A stretch of 64,000 nucleotides of DNA from Pseudomonas saliphila (GCF_008638345.1 NZ_VTVA01000012.1:62001-126000), one strand, 5' to 3'. Shown: positions 26,588 through 36,298, numbered from the stretch's first letter. Numbers and translations are program-made. The notes: a model not told the origin generated them from the letters alone.

Positions 26588-28000
26588 TCAGGGCGTGAGC
26601 GCGCCGAGCAGCTCCGATACGTCCTCAACCTCGTCCAGGTCCGTGCACAGCTCGACGAGCCTGTTCAGCTTGGCTTCCGACAACGGCACGGCGGCATAGG
26701 CTGCGCATTTCCAGAGCTTCTGCTGCAAGTCATCCCAGCTCATCGGGTTATTGGTGTGCCCCAGCACATAGGGGGTGCTCTGCCGGAACACCCGTCCGTC
26801 CTGCAGCGTAATCTCGACGCTGAAGCCCTCGAACTGATCCGTTATCGCAGGATCGGTCTCTACGGTGATTTTCTGCATCAGCTCCCGCTTGTCCGCCCGA
26901 TTGACTTCCTCGATGGTGAAGTCGCCGAGGAAAACATCTCCGCCGATGATCGCGGTCGCCACCGTGTAGGGCGTGCTGTACAAGGCCTCACCGCAGGTTT
27001 TCGGGTTCCATTTCGCGTCTTTCGGCTCGATGGTCATCCGCGCCCCATCGCTGCCAATGCACAGCACGCTGGCAATATCCCGGTAGTCGAGCTGATCACG
27101 CCGCATGATTTCGATGGCGCCGGAGATGAACGAGTGGGTGTATTTGCAGGCTGAATAGGGCTTCAGCGACAGCCCTTCGGCGTAGATCCAGCGCTTGCCC
27201 AGATCCTCGGTCAGTATTTCCGGGCGGACGTCGCTCCAGCCGATATGCCGGAACGATCCTCCCGGCACACCGAGGAAGATCCCTTTTGGCCCCGTCACCC
27301 CCTTGCGCGTAAGCAGCGCCGCCTTGATCGCGGTCTCGCCGGCAAAGGCATGCTGGACACGCGCCATCTGCGTGCCCTCGGCGTACTTCTGCATTTCCGA
27401 CATGCCGTGGTTCGAATAGGTAATCCCCAGGGCATTCCAGGTCTCCTCGACGCTCAGGCCGAGCAGCCGCGCTACCGAGGCCGTGGCGCAAAGAGGCCCC
27501 ATGTACTCGCCGGGCACGCCAAAAGAAGCATGAGAAGTGCCATTTATTGCCGTATTGACCCGGACACCCAGCTCACCGCCGGTCACATAAGCGGCGAGAA
27601 ATTCCCGGCCCGTTACCGGCCTGTCGGCGATGCCCAGCGCGGCGAGCATGGCGGGGATATTCCATTCGGTGACATGCCCGCCGGTCACATGCACGTCACC
27701 CATATCGATGCCGCGGGCCATGACGCCGTTGGCGAACGCCGCCTGCGGCGCCGGTACCCGGTGACCGTATACGAGGATCGGGCTTTGCGGCGCGCCGCCC
27801 CACTCCACCACCTGCTCCACGATCTGCGGGCTGACTTCCCATTTGGAGCCAGCGATGGTGACGGCCAGGGTGTCGAGAATCGCCTTTTTCGCCAGCTCGA
27901 TCACCTCGGTCGGAATATCCTCGAATGCCGTGGTAACCACCATCTCGGCCAGTTTGCCAGCAGGATCCTGTTCAGGTTTGATCGGTTCGAATGTATTCAT
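26588..28000 (-). CDS. MmgE/PrpD family protein
   Basis: 470 residues from ATG 28000 (GGAGATTACA just upstream); an open frame extends to 28048 without a site. The family fold is recognised from AKKAILDTLAVTIAGS near 35-50, the ANGVMARGIDMGDVH active-site segment and the central SACKYTHSFISGA region. Members are 2-methylcitrate dehydratase, cis-aconitate decarboxylase and related isomerases, acting on polycarboxylates. No other methylcitrate gene is in the window, so a non-propionate substrate is possible, perhaps a dicarboxylic ring-opened product. Assignment beyond the family is not supported. Confidence 0.85.
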   Translation of the reverse strand: MNTFEPIKPEQDPAGKLAEMVVTTAFEDIPTEVIELAKKAILDTLAVTIAGSKWEVSPQIVEQVVEWGGAPQSPILVYGHRVPAPQAAFANGVMARGIDMGDVHVTGGHVTEWNIPAMLAALGIADRPVTGREFLAAYVTGGELGVRVNTAINGTSHASFGVPGEYMGPLCATASVARLLGLSVEETWNALGITYSNHGMSEMQKYAEGTQMARVQHAFAGETAIKAALLTRKGVTGPKGIFLGVPGGSFRHIGWSDVRPEILTEDLGKRWIYAEGLSLKPYSACKYTHSFISGAIEIMRRDQLDYRDIASVLCIGSDGARMTIEPKDAKWNPKTCGEALYSTPYTVATAIIGGDVFLGDFTIEEVNRADKRELMQKITVETDPAITDQFEGFSVEITLQDGRVFRQSTPYVLGHTNNPMSWDDLQQKLWKCAAYAAVPLSEAKLNRLVELCTDLDEVEDVSELLGALTP

Positions 28001-28056
28001 TGTAATCTCCACAAGTAAGTCTGAAGGATCAACTCCACTGTGCGACAAGCACCGCG

Positions 28057-29073
28057 CTATCTCGTGGCCCCGATACGCACCATCATTTTGCCCCGGTTCG
28101 TACCATGGAGCAGGTCAATCAGGGCCTTTGGTGCATTCTCCAGCCCCTCGACAATATCCATGCTGGGATTGAGTTGGCCATGGCGGATCCAGTTCGACAG
28201 AGTCCTCTCGGCGGCTTTGCGCTGCTTGTAAAAATCCATAACCAGAAAGCCTTCCATACGAATGCGTTTAGCCACCAGCACACCTGGCACCCCGCTCGGG
28301 CCACCGCCCCAGTCCGCCTGGTTGTACTGCGACACCGCGCCGCAACAGGCCACACGGCCATGCGCGTTCATCAGGCTCAGGCTAACTTCCAGAATTTCGC
28401 CGCCGGTATTGTCGAAGTACACATCTATCCCATCGGGGCAGGCCGCCTTCAAAGCCTCGCGAAGATTGCCGGCCTTGTAATCGACGGCGGCGTCGACCCC
28501 TAGCTCTTCAGTCAACCAGCGACACTTCTCCGCCCCTCCGGCAACGGCCACTACTCGGCAACCAGCGATCCTGGCGATCTGAACCGCGATACAACCAACC
28601 GCCCCTGCAGCGCCCGACACCACTACGGTTTCTCCCGGTCGGGGTCTGCCGACTTCGAGCAGGCCAAAGTAAGCGGTAAGGCCGGTGATGCCAAGAACGC
28701 CGATCAGATGCTCCAGTGACTCGTTCTTGTTCCTCACCCGAACGCTTTCTGGCGTGACCAGTGCGAAATCCTGCCAACCCAGATCACCGTCTACCAGATC
28801 ACCGGGCGCCAGGTCGGGGACATTGGACTCCATGACTTCACCGATGCCGAAAGCCGCCATGACCTCGCCAGGCTGCAATTGGGGACGGTAAGTGCGGGTC
28901 ATCATCCAGGCGCGTTGCGCGGGGTCAACTGACAGCCCGCGCAGGCGCACCAGCGCCTGGCCGGGGCCGGGAACAGGAATTGATGTTTCCTGCAAGCGAA
29001 AGTGTTCGAGCCCAACCGCCCCGGTCGGGCGTTGCGCGTATATCCATTGGCGATTGACATCGGTTGCGGGCAT
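28057..29073 (-). CDS. MDR-family NADP-dependent alkenal/enone reductase-like
   Basis: 338 residues with AAGGAGGC upstream. No zinc ligands are seen. The NADP site GAAGAVGCIAVQ is near residues 157-168, and the end NPSMDIVEGLENAPKALIDLLHG plus GKMMVRIG is the signature of the PTGR1/CurA-type subgroup. These reduce the C=C bond of alpha,beta-unsaturated ketones or aldehydes with NADPH. It may saturate a ring enone in this pathway. It lies 56 bp after the ACAD and 56 bp before the PrpD gene in transcription order. Confidence 0.87.
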   Translation of the reverse strand: MPATDVNRQWIYAQRPTGAVGLEHFRLQETSIPVPGPGQALVRLRGLSVDPAQRAWMMTRTYRPQLQPGEVMAAFGIGEVMESNVPDLAPGDLVDGDLGWQDFALVTPESVRVRNKNESLEHLIGVLGITGLTAYFGLLEVGRPRPGETVVVSGAAGAVGCIAVQIARIAGCRVVAVAGGAEKCRWLTEELGVDAAVDYKAGNLREALKAACPDGIDVYFDNTGGEILEVSLSLMNAHGRVACCGAVSQYNQADWGGGPSGVPGVLVAKRIRMEGFLVMDFYKQRKAAERTLSNWIRHGQLNPSMDIVEGLENAPKALIDLLHGTNRGKMMVRIGATR

Positions 29074-29118
29074 CTTCTGCCTCCTTGTTGTTCGTGAGAA
29101 AAACTACCAATCATCAGT

Positions 29119-30297
29119 TCAGCCTGACAGTCCTTCCGCCTTGCCGATGATCTCCTTCATGATTTCATTGGTGCCGCCGAAGATCCGCATGATCCGCGCA
29201 TCCGCCCAGGCCCGAGCAATGGGGAACTCGGTCATGTAGCCGTAACCGCCAAACAGCTGCAGGCATTGGTCCATGAGACGTCCCTGCAGATCGGTACACC
29301 ACCACTTGGCCATGGCCGCCTGCTCAGCGGTCAGTTCTTTCGTAAGGTGCAAAGTTGTACACCTGTCAATGAAAATCTGGGCGATCTCGATTTCCGTGCG
29401 CAACCCCGCCAGCACTTGGCGCGATTGCTGGAAGGTGCCTATCGGCTTGCCGAAAGCGATGCGTTCCTTAACATAAGCGAGCGTCCACTCCAAAGCTGCG
29501 CGAGATGAAGCCACCGCAGAGTTGGCGATGCTCAGTCGTTCCTGGGGCAGGTTCGTCATCATGTGCACGAAGCCCTGATTTTCCGTGCCAATCAGGTTGT
29601 CGCAGGGGACGCGCACATCGTTGAAGAACAGTTCGGCGGTATCCTGAGCATGCTGACCGAGCTTTTCCAGATTACGCCCGCGCTCGAACCCCGGCATGCC
29701 ACGCTCAATACCGAGCAGACTGATACCACCATGACGGTTGCCGGGATCGGTCTTGACAGCGGTCAGAACCAAGTCGGCATTAATGCCATTGGTGATGAAA
29801 GTCTTGGAGCCATTCACCACATAGGCATCGCCATCCAACCGCGCAGTGGTACGCAGGGCTGCCAGGTCGGAACCCACACTGGGCTCGGTCATACCGATGG
29901 CGGTAATCAGCCTGCCAGCAACCATGTCGGGGAACCAGCGACGCTTCTGCTCCTCAGTGGAATAATCCAGGAAATAAGGCAAGGCGACGTCGTTGATCAG
30001 GGCAATGCCCGAGGCCAAGGCGGTCATTCCCAAGGCCAAGCACTCCTCGGTCAGCACCAGGCTGAAGCGGAAGTCGTCCAACCCCTGCCCGCCGTACTCC
30101 TCAGGTACCGCCATGCATAGGTAACCACTGTCCCCCAATCCTTCGAACACTTCATGGGGGACGATGCCGTCACGCTCCCATTGCGCATAGTGTGGCTGGA
30201 TTTCCTTGAGTAGGAAGCGGCGAAAGCCCTCGCGAACCGCACCGTGGTCCTCGTCGAAAAGCTCGCGTTTGAAACGGTTGTTGGCTTCTCTGGACAT
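29119..30297 (-). CDS. Acyl-CoA dehydrogenase (LCAD/IVD type)
   Basis: 392 residues; its ATG follows directly on the stop of the ligase gene. TAIGMTEPSVGSDLA forms the flavin/substrate loop, AFGKPIGTFQ follows the central helices, and the C-terminal loop reads FGGTNEIM, with Gly where short/medium-chain enzymes have the Glu base. In LCAD and isovaleryl-CoA dehydrogenase the base lies earlier; a Glu at PQERLSIAN is a candidate. Co-expression with the acyl-CoA ligase suggests it may act on the first CoA ester of the pathway. Confidence 0.9.
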   Translation of the reverse strand: MSREANNRFKRELFDEDHGAVREGFRRFLLKEIQPHYAQWERDGIVPHEVFEGLGDSGYLCMAVPEEYGGQGLDDFRFSLVLTEECLALGMTALASGIALINDVALPYFLDYSTEEQKRRWFPDMVAGRLITAIGMTEPSVGSDLAALRTTARLDGDAYVVNGSKTFITNGINADLVLTAVKTDPGNRHGGISLLGIERGMPGFERGRNLEKLGQHAQDTAELFFNDVRVPCDNLIGTENQGFVHMMTNLPQERLSIANSAVASSRAALEWTLAYVKERIAFGKPIGTFQQSRQVLAGLRTEIEIAQIFIDRCTTLHLTKELTAEQAAMAKWWCTDLQGRLMDQCLQLFGGYGYMTEFPIARAWADARIMRIFGGTNEIMKEIIGKAEGLSG

Positions 30298-32121
30298 TCA
30301 GTTCTTCCCTTCCTCGCCGTACATAGTCTCGATATCATCGGCATATTTTTTCAGGATCGCCTGACGGCGGATTTTCATAGTCGCCGTTACGGCCTCCGAG
30401 CCCGGTGCCCATTCGCCACCGACGATCTGAAACTTCTTGATTTGCTCAACCCGGCTCAGTTGCTGGTTGGCTCGCGACACCTCCTCCTCCACCGCCTTGC
30501 GCACTTCGGGGAGTTCGCACAGGGATGCCACCGGCAGGTGTTCCATGGCCCATGCCCATAGATGCACGGAGTCGATGGTAAGCAAAGCGGTGTTATAGTT
30601 GCGGCCATCCCCTACCACTACCGCCTGGGAAATCAGGCTGCCTGAGTTGGTCAAAGCGCCTTCGATGCTTGATGGCGACATGTTCTTGCCAAAGGAGTTG
30701 ATGATGATGTCCTTCTTGCGGTCGACGATGCGAAAGTAACCATCGGCGTCCACGGTTCCGATGTCACCGGTGTGTAACCAGCCATCAGCATCCTTGACCT
30801 CAGCGGTGGCCTCCGGCTGCTTGCGGTAGCCGCGCATGATTCCGGCATGGCGAATAAGCACCTCACCATCCTCGGCCAGTTTCACCTCAACACCCGGCTG
30901 CGCCTTACCTACAGTGCCGATGCGGATCTTACCCTTCGGACTGCGTGTGCCCAAAGCAGCCGATTCGGTCATGCCATAGGCTTCGTCCAGCAGCAAGCCG
31001 ATGGCGTGGAAGAACTCCACCAAGACCCTCGGCGCCATAGTGCCGCCTGAACCAACGAACAGTCCGTCCGCATCCAGGCCCAGTGAATGGCGCACCGGGG
31101 CAAAGAACTTGGCATCAGCTTCCGCACAGGCCTGCTCCAGCGCTGCCGGTACCGGTTGGTCCGCCTGCTCCAGATGCACCTTCTCCAATGATTGCTGCAG
31201 TGCCTGTTGCACTTCCAGGCGGATATCCTCAGGCAAGGTCGCCCATTGAGATTCAATGCCCTGTTTGATCTTCTCCCAGAGCCGTGGTGGAGAGAAGAAG
31301 ATATGCGGGCGCACCTGCTTAACTGCGGCCATGATGTTTGCAGTGTCGTCGCAATAAGTGATGGTACAGCCGTTGAGTACAGGCAGATAATGCCCGGCGA
31401 CCCGCTCGGTGGTATGGGCCGTTGGCAGCCACGACAATATCCGCTGCCCAGGGAAGTACCTTAGCCAGTATTCAACGATGGTGGCAAAGGCGATCACACT
31501 AGAATGCGGCAGCTCCACCCCCTTGGCCGGCCCAGTGGTTCCCGAGGTATACACGATGGTCGCCAGATCGTCGGGCCGTACCGAGGCTACCGAGGTCTCG
31601 AAGTCGAAGTCCTCTGCGCCGTTTTTCTCCACTTCGGTCCAATCGATAGTGCCCGCACCGCCACCTCCTTCGAGCAGCACAACGGTGGACAGTGCCGGCC
31701 ATTCCTGTTGCGCACCCTGTACCTGATCAAGAAAGGCACGCTCGCACAGCACGATCGTGGCGTCCGAATTGTCCAATAGAGGCACTATTTGTGCCGCCGG
31801 CAAGGTGGCATAGATTGAGAAAGGCGTCGCGCCGAGACTCATTACGGCCAGATCAGCGAAGAGAAATTCTGGCCGATTCTTCAGCATCAGCGCTACCGTG
31901 TCGCCACGGCTCACGCCAAGCTGGCTCAGGCCCGCGGCCAAAGCCTCGACGTGTTCACGCACCTGTTGCCAGGTCAGGCGAATGCTGCCGTCGAGACTGT
32001 TGACGGCCAAGCTGTCACCATATTGTTCGACCGTACGAAGAAACCCCTTCACCACTGTCTCCGAGTGTCGGGGTGGGATGGATGCAGCAGACTTCTCACG
32101 CTGCGTTACGGTGGGTTCCAT
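30298..32121 (-). CDS. Long-chain acyl-CoA ligase-like AMP-forming synthetase
   Basis: 607 residues with GAGGATAGG before the ATG. The AMP-binding motif TIVYTSGTTGPAKGVE is near 190-205, the LDEAYGMTES motif near 380, and the TGDIGTVDADGYFRIVDRKKDII hinge block near 445-467, shown here only by its parts TGDIG and DRKKDI. The length and the insertions between 260 and 340 fit the FadD15/bubblegum-like long-chain group. It activates a carboxylic acid with ATP and CoA in the cytoplasm. It is the only acyl-CoA ligase in the window and so the likely entry enzyme for the substrate acid. Confidence 0.92.
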   Translation of the reverse strand: MEPTVTQREKSAASIPPRHSETVVKGFLRTVEQYGDSLAVNSLDGSIRLTWQQVREHVEALAAGLSQLGVSRGDTVALMLKNRPEFLFADLAVMSLGATPFSIYATLPAAQIVPLLDNSDATIVLCERAFLDQVQGAQQEWPALSTVVLLEGGGGAGTIDWTEVEKNGAEDFDFETSVASVRPDDLATIVYTSGTTGPAKGVELPHSSVIAFATIVEYWLRYFPGQRILSWLPTAHTTERVAGHYLPVLNGCTITYCDDTANIMAAVKQVRPHIFFSPPRLWEKIKQGIESQWATLPEDIRLEVQQALQQSLEKVHLEQADQPVPAALEQACAEADAKFFAPVRHSLGLDADGLFVGSGGTMAPRVLVEFFHAIGLLLDEAYGMTESAALGTRSPKGKIRIGTVGKAQPGVEVKLAEDGEVLIRHAGIMRGYRKQPEATAEVKDADGWLHTGDIGTVDADGYFRIVDRKKDIIINSFGKNMSPSSIEGALTNSGSLISQAVVVGDGRNYNTALLTIDSVHLWAWAMEHLPVASLCELPEVRKAVEEEVSRANQQLSRVEQIKKFQIVGGEWAPGSEAVTATMKIRRQAILKKYADDIETMYGEEGKN

Positions 32122-32245
32122 GACCTATCCTCTTGTTCTTATCTGATTGTCTTCACCGAAATGAGCGGCACATCCATGATCTTGGACCGGAAGTCGATCC
32201 CGGTCCGGAGAGACCGCTCAAAGCAGTCCCGAGAAACGGGTTCAG

Positions 32246-33046
32246 TTATACCGAAACCCGGTCCCGGTACTGGCCAAAGTTCGGGGCGCGCTTCTCTGCG
32301 AAGGCCGTCACACCCTCCTTGGCTTCCGGTGTATCGCCGAAGTTGAGCAGACCTGTGGAGGCCACACTGCCGGTAGCGACGAAATGTTCGGTATCAGTAT
32401 TCAATGATTGTTTCAGGAAACGCAGCGCAGTGGGTGACATCACCAGCATTTCATCAGCCCATTTACGTACTTCCGATTTCAGCTGATCGGCAGGGACCAC
32501 AGCATTAACCAGCCCCCAGCGCTCCGCAGTGGCGGCATCGTATTGGCGGCACATGAACCAGATTTCCCGGGCGCGTTTCTCACCGACGATACGCGCCAAT
32601 ATGCCGGTGCCCCAACCAGCGTCAAAAGAGCCAACGCGCGGACCATTCTGGCCGAAGCGCGCGTGTTCGGCGGCGATGGACATATCGCACAATACATGCA
32701 GTACGTGCCCGCCGCCGATGGCGAGGCCATTGACAGCAGCAATTACCGGTTTGGGGATATCACGGATGACCCGCTGCAGGGCGAGAATTTCAAACAGTCC
32801 GCTTTCCGACTGACCGTAGCTGCCCGTCTCGGCCCGCTCCTTCTGGTCCCCCCCGGCACAAAAGGCGCGGTCACCGGCACCAGTGAGGCAGACAACACCA
32901 ACCTCGGGGTCAGCCCACGCGCGTTTGAAGCATTTGACCAGCTCATCCACTGTCTCAGCGCGAAATGCATTCAAGCGTTTCTCACGGTTGATGGTAATGG
33001 TGGCCAGACCGTTATCGACTTCGTAACTGATATCCTGGAACTCCAT
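32246..33046 (-). CDS. BadI/MenB-like crotonase, probable ring-opening 2-ketocyclohexanecarboxyl-CoA hydrolase
   Basis: 266 residues with AGAGGAAACACC upstream. The start MEFQDISYEVDNG, LTGAGDRAFCAGGDQ at 54-68, IGGGHVLHVLCD and above all SFDAGWGTGILARIVGEK (140-157) with REIWFMCRQY follow the BadI/MenB subgroup; Asp142 matches the family's conserved Asp. BadI of Rhodopseudomonas palustris opens 2-ketocyclohexane-1-carboxyl-CoA to pimelyl-CoA by hydrolytic C-C cleavage. No other menaquinone gene lies nearby, so MenB is unlikely. A BadH-like dehydrogenase that would make the ketone lies at 43467. Specific substrate is not shown. Confidence 0.85.
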   Translation of the reverse strand: MEFQDISYEVDNGLATITINREKRLNAFRAETVDELVKCFKRAWADPEVGVVCLTGAGDRAFCAGGDQKERAETGSYGQSESGLFEILALQRVIRDIPKPVIAAVNGLAIGGGHVLHVLCDMSIAAEHARFGQNGPRVGSFDAGWGTGILARIVGEKRAREIWFMCRQYDAATAERWGLVNAVVPADQLKSEVRKWADEMLVMSPTALRFLKQSLNTDTEHFVATGSVASTGLLNFGDTPEAKEGVTAFAEKRAPNFGQYRDRVSV

Positions 33047-33114
33047 GGTGTTTCCTCTTTCATTCGTCTAGTAGATGCCGCGCTGAAGGCCCGGCGGAGT
33101 GATGGGAACAGCGC

Positions 33115-34194
33115 TTAGTGCAGCTGCAGCGCATCGGCCAACCGTTCCCGGTAAGTACGCGCAGAGCCCAGCAATTCCTGATTGAGCTTGACGCGCTTGT
33201 AGAACAGTTGCAGATCATGCTCCCAGGTGTAGCCAATGGCACCATGTAACATCAGCGCCCGATCGGCCGTACGCACAGCGGCGTCAGTAGCGAACGCCTT
33301 GGCTATCCAAGCTTGTTGCACACCGTCCTCCTGACCTTCCTGCAAGGCCCAGGCTGCGTAATAGATGCCCGAATGAGCAGCTTCAAGTTCAACCAGAATT
33401 TCGGCGGCCGCATGCTTGACTGCCTGGAACGAACCGACCACTACGCCGAACTGGACCCGCTGGCCGACGTACTCGACAGTCATATCGAGCATGCGCCGCG
33501 CCGCGCCGAGGGACTCCGCAGCGATCAGCAGCGCCATGACGGCGTTGACTTCCCGCGCTGCATCCCGCGGCAAACGACCCAGGTGCCTGGCTTGGACATC
33601 CTGCAGGTGTACATCGCCGAAGCGGCGGGTACGGTCGATCAGGCGTCGCGACCGAATCTCGACTCCAGGCGCATCTGCCGGCAACAGCCAGAGCTCCAAA
33701 CCATCGTCGGCCGGGATGGGCACCAGCAACTGGCTAGCACCAGGGGCTTCCAGCACCATCGGCACGATGCCGGACAGACACTCCCCGCTTACCTGAACCT
33801 GGCTTGCCCCCTGATCGGCGGGCCTACCAGCATTGACGCACAGAGCAACCGTCGCCTTGCCCTCAAGCAGCCCATGCAGCTGTTCAACACCATCTGGAAT
33901 ACGCGAGGCAAATCCCAAGACACCCGCTCCGGCGAGCAAACTCCCGCTCGGCGCGACGCTGCGACCCAACACCTCGAACATCAGTGTCTGCTCAATCAGG
34001 CCGCCCCCCTGGCCACCCACCTCCTCCCCAACGCCGATACCCGCCCAGGCATTGCGTGCCACAAACTCATCGAATGGCAACAGGTTCTCGCCCTCGACCC
34101 AGCACCGAACCTTGTCCAGCCCCGCCTCGCGCTGCAAAGCGGCATGAATCATGTCGTGCAGCATTTCCTGTTCTTCGCTGAAAGCAAATCGCAT
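33115..34194 (-). CDS. Acyl-CoA dehydrogenase, small subunit type
   Basis: 359 residues from ATG 34194 (MRFAFSEEQEML); a second ATG at 34209 overlaps the upstream ACAD stop (TGATG). The protein lacks the common TEP...SD loop and has a divergent middle domain, but keeps the C-terminal HGAIGYTWEHDLQLFYKR region. This is typical of the weakly conserved partner in alpha2beta2 ACADs of steroid catabolism (ChsE1/ChsE2-like). The directly upstream ACAD is the obvious partner. It would need the partner for a complete FAD site (inference). Confidence 0.86.
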   Translation of the reverse strand: MRFAFSEEQEMLHDMIHAALQREAGLDKVRCWVEGENLLPFDEFVARNAWAGIGVGEEVGGQGGGLIEQTLMFEVLGRSVAPSGSLLAGAGVLGFASRIPDGVEQLHGLLEGKATVALCVNAGRPADQGASQVQVSGECLSGIVPMVLEAPGASQLLVPIPADDGLELWLLPADAPGVEIRSRRLIDRTRRFGDVHLQDVQARHLGRLPRDAAREVNAVMALLIAAESLGAARRMLDMTVEYVGQRVQFGVVVGSFQAVKHAAAEILVELEAAHSGIYYAAWALQEGQEDGVQQAWIAKAFATDAAVRTADRALMLHGAIGYTWEHDLQLFYKRVKLNQELLGSARTYRERLADALQLH

Positions 34195-34208
34195 CGTCGT
34201 TCGCCCCA

Positions 34209-35381
34209 TCAGTCGCGCTTCATTCCAAGAACACGCTCAGCCAAGATGTTACGCTGAATGAACGTGGTCCCACCGGCAATGCTCGTTCCACGGGCCTGGT
34301 AAGCCAGCCGCAACCATCTGGCCCTGGCAGGATCCGCATCATTGGGTTCCTCCTGACCTTCGATTCCGATCACCGAAAGCGCGAAATCGCAGATATCCTC
34401 AACCAACGGCGTAATGAACAGCTTGGCTGTTGAAGCCTCCGGGCCAGGCGCCCCACCTTCCGCGAGGGTGCTCAGAATGCGTTTGCCGGTAATACGCTGC
34501 AGCGTCATCCGCCCGTAAAGCTCGGCCACTTTTTGACGTATGAAAGCGTCCTGGCCCAGGGCACGCCCATCAGGGTCCTTGGTGTTCTTGACTAGCGCTA
34601 TCAGCTCTTTGAGAAGGCGTAAGGTATTAACCCGGCCGGTGGCGATTGCCGCGCGCTCGTAACCCAACGTCGACATTGCGACCTTCCAGCCTCCACCCAG
34701 CGGGCCTACAAGAAGCTCATCCGGCACATAAGCACCATCGAGAAACACCTCGTTGAACTCAGCGCCGCCCAGCATCTGCCGTAACGGTCGCACCTCGACG
34801 CCAGATTGGCGCATGGGCAGGATAAAAAAGCTGATCCCACGGTGCCGTTCACCTTCACCGGTACGCGCCAGCAGAATGGCATATTCGGCCACTTGGGCAG
34901 CGCTGGTCCAAACCTTCTGGCCGTGAATGCGCCAGCCCCCCCCGTCACGCACAGCACGAGTGGTCAGCGAGGCAAGGTCGGAACCGGCCCCCGGCTCGGA
35001 AAAGAGCTGGCACCAGAGATCTTCGCCGGTCAGGATGCGGTCGAGGAAACGGTTTTTCTGAGTGCTAGTGCCATGCTCAATCAGCGTCGGTCCGGCAAAT
35101 CCGGCACTGATCACATCGAGCCGATCGGGCGCCCCGGCGCGGTCGCACTCCTCATAGAAGATGGCTTGCTGCAACACGCTCGCCCCACGCCCGCCATACT
35201 CACGCGGCCAGGCCAGGCCCGCATAACCAGCATCGTGCAGCCGACGCTGCCAGGGCCGCCACCATTCAACGCGTTCCTCCAGCCTGTCCGGTGCCTGTCC
35301 GAGGACAGGCACTTCCCTTTCCAGCCAGGTTCGTACTTCATCACGAAAGAGGGCATCCACCCGCGAATCTCGGAAATCCAT
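34209..35381 (-). CDS. Acyl-CoA dehydrogenase, large subunit type
   Basis: 390 residues. Clear ACAD features: WPREYGGRGAS near 58-68, LFSEPGAGSDLASL near 127-140, and the C-terminal SIAGGTTFIQRNILAERVLG. It is the better conserved half of a pair with the gene at 33115, and its stop overlaps the possible upstream start of that gene. Such pairs form alpha2beta2 heterotetramers that dehydrogenate acyl-CoAs attached to rings. It begins two bases after the crotonase stop, so the three are translationally linked. Confidence 0.88.
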   Translation of the reverse strand: MDFRDSRVDALFRDEVRTWLEREVPVLGQAPDRLEERVEWWRPWQRRLHDAGYAGLAWPREYGGRGASVLQQAIFYEECDRAGAPDRLDVISAGFAGPTLIEHGTSTQKNRFLDRILTGEDLWCQLFSEPGAGSDLASLTTRAVRDGGGWRIHGQKVWTSAAQVAEYAILLARTGEGERHRGISFFILPMRQSGVEVRPLRQMLGGAEFNEVFLDGAYVPDELLVGPLGGGWKVAMSTLGYERAAIATGRVNTLRLLKELIALVKNTKDPDGRALGQDAFIRQKVAELYGRMTLQRITGKRILSTLAEGGAPGPEASTAKLFITPLVEDICDFALSVIGIEGQEEPNDADPARARWLRLAYQARGTSIAGGTTFIQRNILAERVLGMKRD

Positions 35382-35383
35382 GA

Positions 35384-36163
35384 TCAGCGCCCCTTCCAGA
35401 CTGGCTGGCGCTTTTCAGCGAAGGCGCTGGCACCCTCGCGCGCATCCTCGGTGTCGAGGGCTGGCAGGCCTAGCCGATCCTGCAGCTCCCAACCGCCCTC
35501 TTCATCCAAATCCAGTGCCCCACGCACGATGGCCTTGGACGCCCGGACGGCCAGCGGCGCGTTGTCCGCCACCCGCCGCGCCAGCAGCAATGCCCGTTCC
35601 AGCGCTTGGCCAGGTTCGCACAGCTCGTTCACCAAGCCGATTTCGTAGGCACGTTCGGCGTCGATGTAATCACCAGTAATAGCCAGATACATCGCGACCT
35701 GATAAGGAATACGCTTGGGCAGGCGGATCAGGCCGCCCGCCGCCGCCACCAGTCCACGCTTGGGTTCCGGCACACCCAGTTTGGCACCCCGTGCCGCCAC
35801 AATCAGATCACAAGATAAAGCTATCTCAAGTCCGCCAGCCACGGCGAAGCCTTCGATTGCCGCGATCAGCGGCTTTTCCGGTGGTTTACGTGTAATTCCG
35901 GCAAACCCGCGCTCCGTGGCCGGTACATCGTTTTGCAGATAGGCCTTGAGATCCATCCCGGCGCAAAAGGCTTTGCTGCTACCGGTGATCACGCCAATGC
36001 GCAACGACGGATCATTATCGAGTTCATCCATGGCAGCGGAGACAACGCATGCCAGGGCTCCATTCACTGCGTTGCTTTCCGCCGGCCGGTTGAGACGAAC
36101 GATCAAAATACCATCATCACGTGTCACACAGACTGGAGCATCGTCAAGTACGGAAGCATTCAT
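35384..36163 (-). CDS. Enoyl-CoA hydratase (crotonase)
   Basis: 259 residues with GAGAGGAAAAG upstream. The oxyanion loop is AFCAGMDL; both acid residues are present, Glu in AGGLEIALSCD and Glu in GVPEPKRGL. A normal hydratase active site is therefore predicted. It heads the - strand run that continues through the paired ACADs, the BadI-like gene and the ligase. A regulon motif lies 96 bp upstream of the start, between it and the DUF2889 gene. Confidence 0.88.
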   Translation of the reverse strand: MNASVLDDAPVCVTRDDGILIVRLNRPAESNAVNGALACVVSAAMDELDNDPSLRIGVITGSSKAFCAGMDLKAYLQNDVPATERGFAGITRKPPEKPLIAAIEGFAVAGGLEIALSCDLIVAARGAKLGVPEPKRGLVAAAGGLIRLPKRIPYQVAMYLAITGDYIDAERAYEIGLVNELCEPGQALERALLLARRVADNAPLAVRASKAIVRGALDLDEEGGWELQDRLGLPALDTEDAREGASAFAEKRQPVWKGR

Positions 36164-36258
36164 CTTAAGCTTTTCCTCTCAGTGGAATCCGAATCAAGCC
36201 CTGGACAAGCCCGGGCCAGCGACTCAAGGACCATTCTGCTTTATTGCCCTCAACCCAC

Positions 36259-36275
36259 CATCGTCCAAAGCGACA
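36259..36275 (+). promoter_or_regulatory. Putative operator, CATCGTC-N6-GACA motif, site 3
   Basis: CATCGTC-CAAAGC-GACA in the 135-bp gap upstream of the crotonase gene (start 36163), 96 bp from its ATG. The core is identical to site 5 except for the first base. It would serve the - strand unit 36163 to 21988 if that is one operon. Confidence 0.6.
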
Positions 36276-36298
36276 TACTTGCCATAGCGGCCCTATGC

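Noticed and set aside
24790..26598. 602-codon open frame on the + strand
   Set aside because: It lies antisense to three well-supported - strand genes (crotonase, DECR-like SDR, PaaG-like isomerase), has no family features and reflects the high G+C codon pattern of those genes.
26588..28000. Methylcitrate cycle assignment for the MmgE/PrpD gene
   Set aside because: No methylcitrate synthase, methylisocitrate lyase or PrpR-like gene is present; the family is broader.
32246..33046. MenB (naphthoate synthase) assignment
   Set aside because: No menaquinone gene in the window and the N-terminal and GGDQ regions fit BadI; a BadH-like gene is present in the same cluster.
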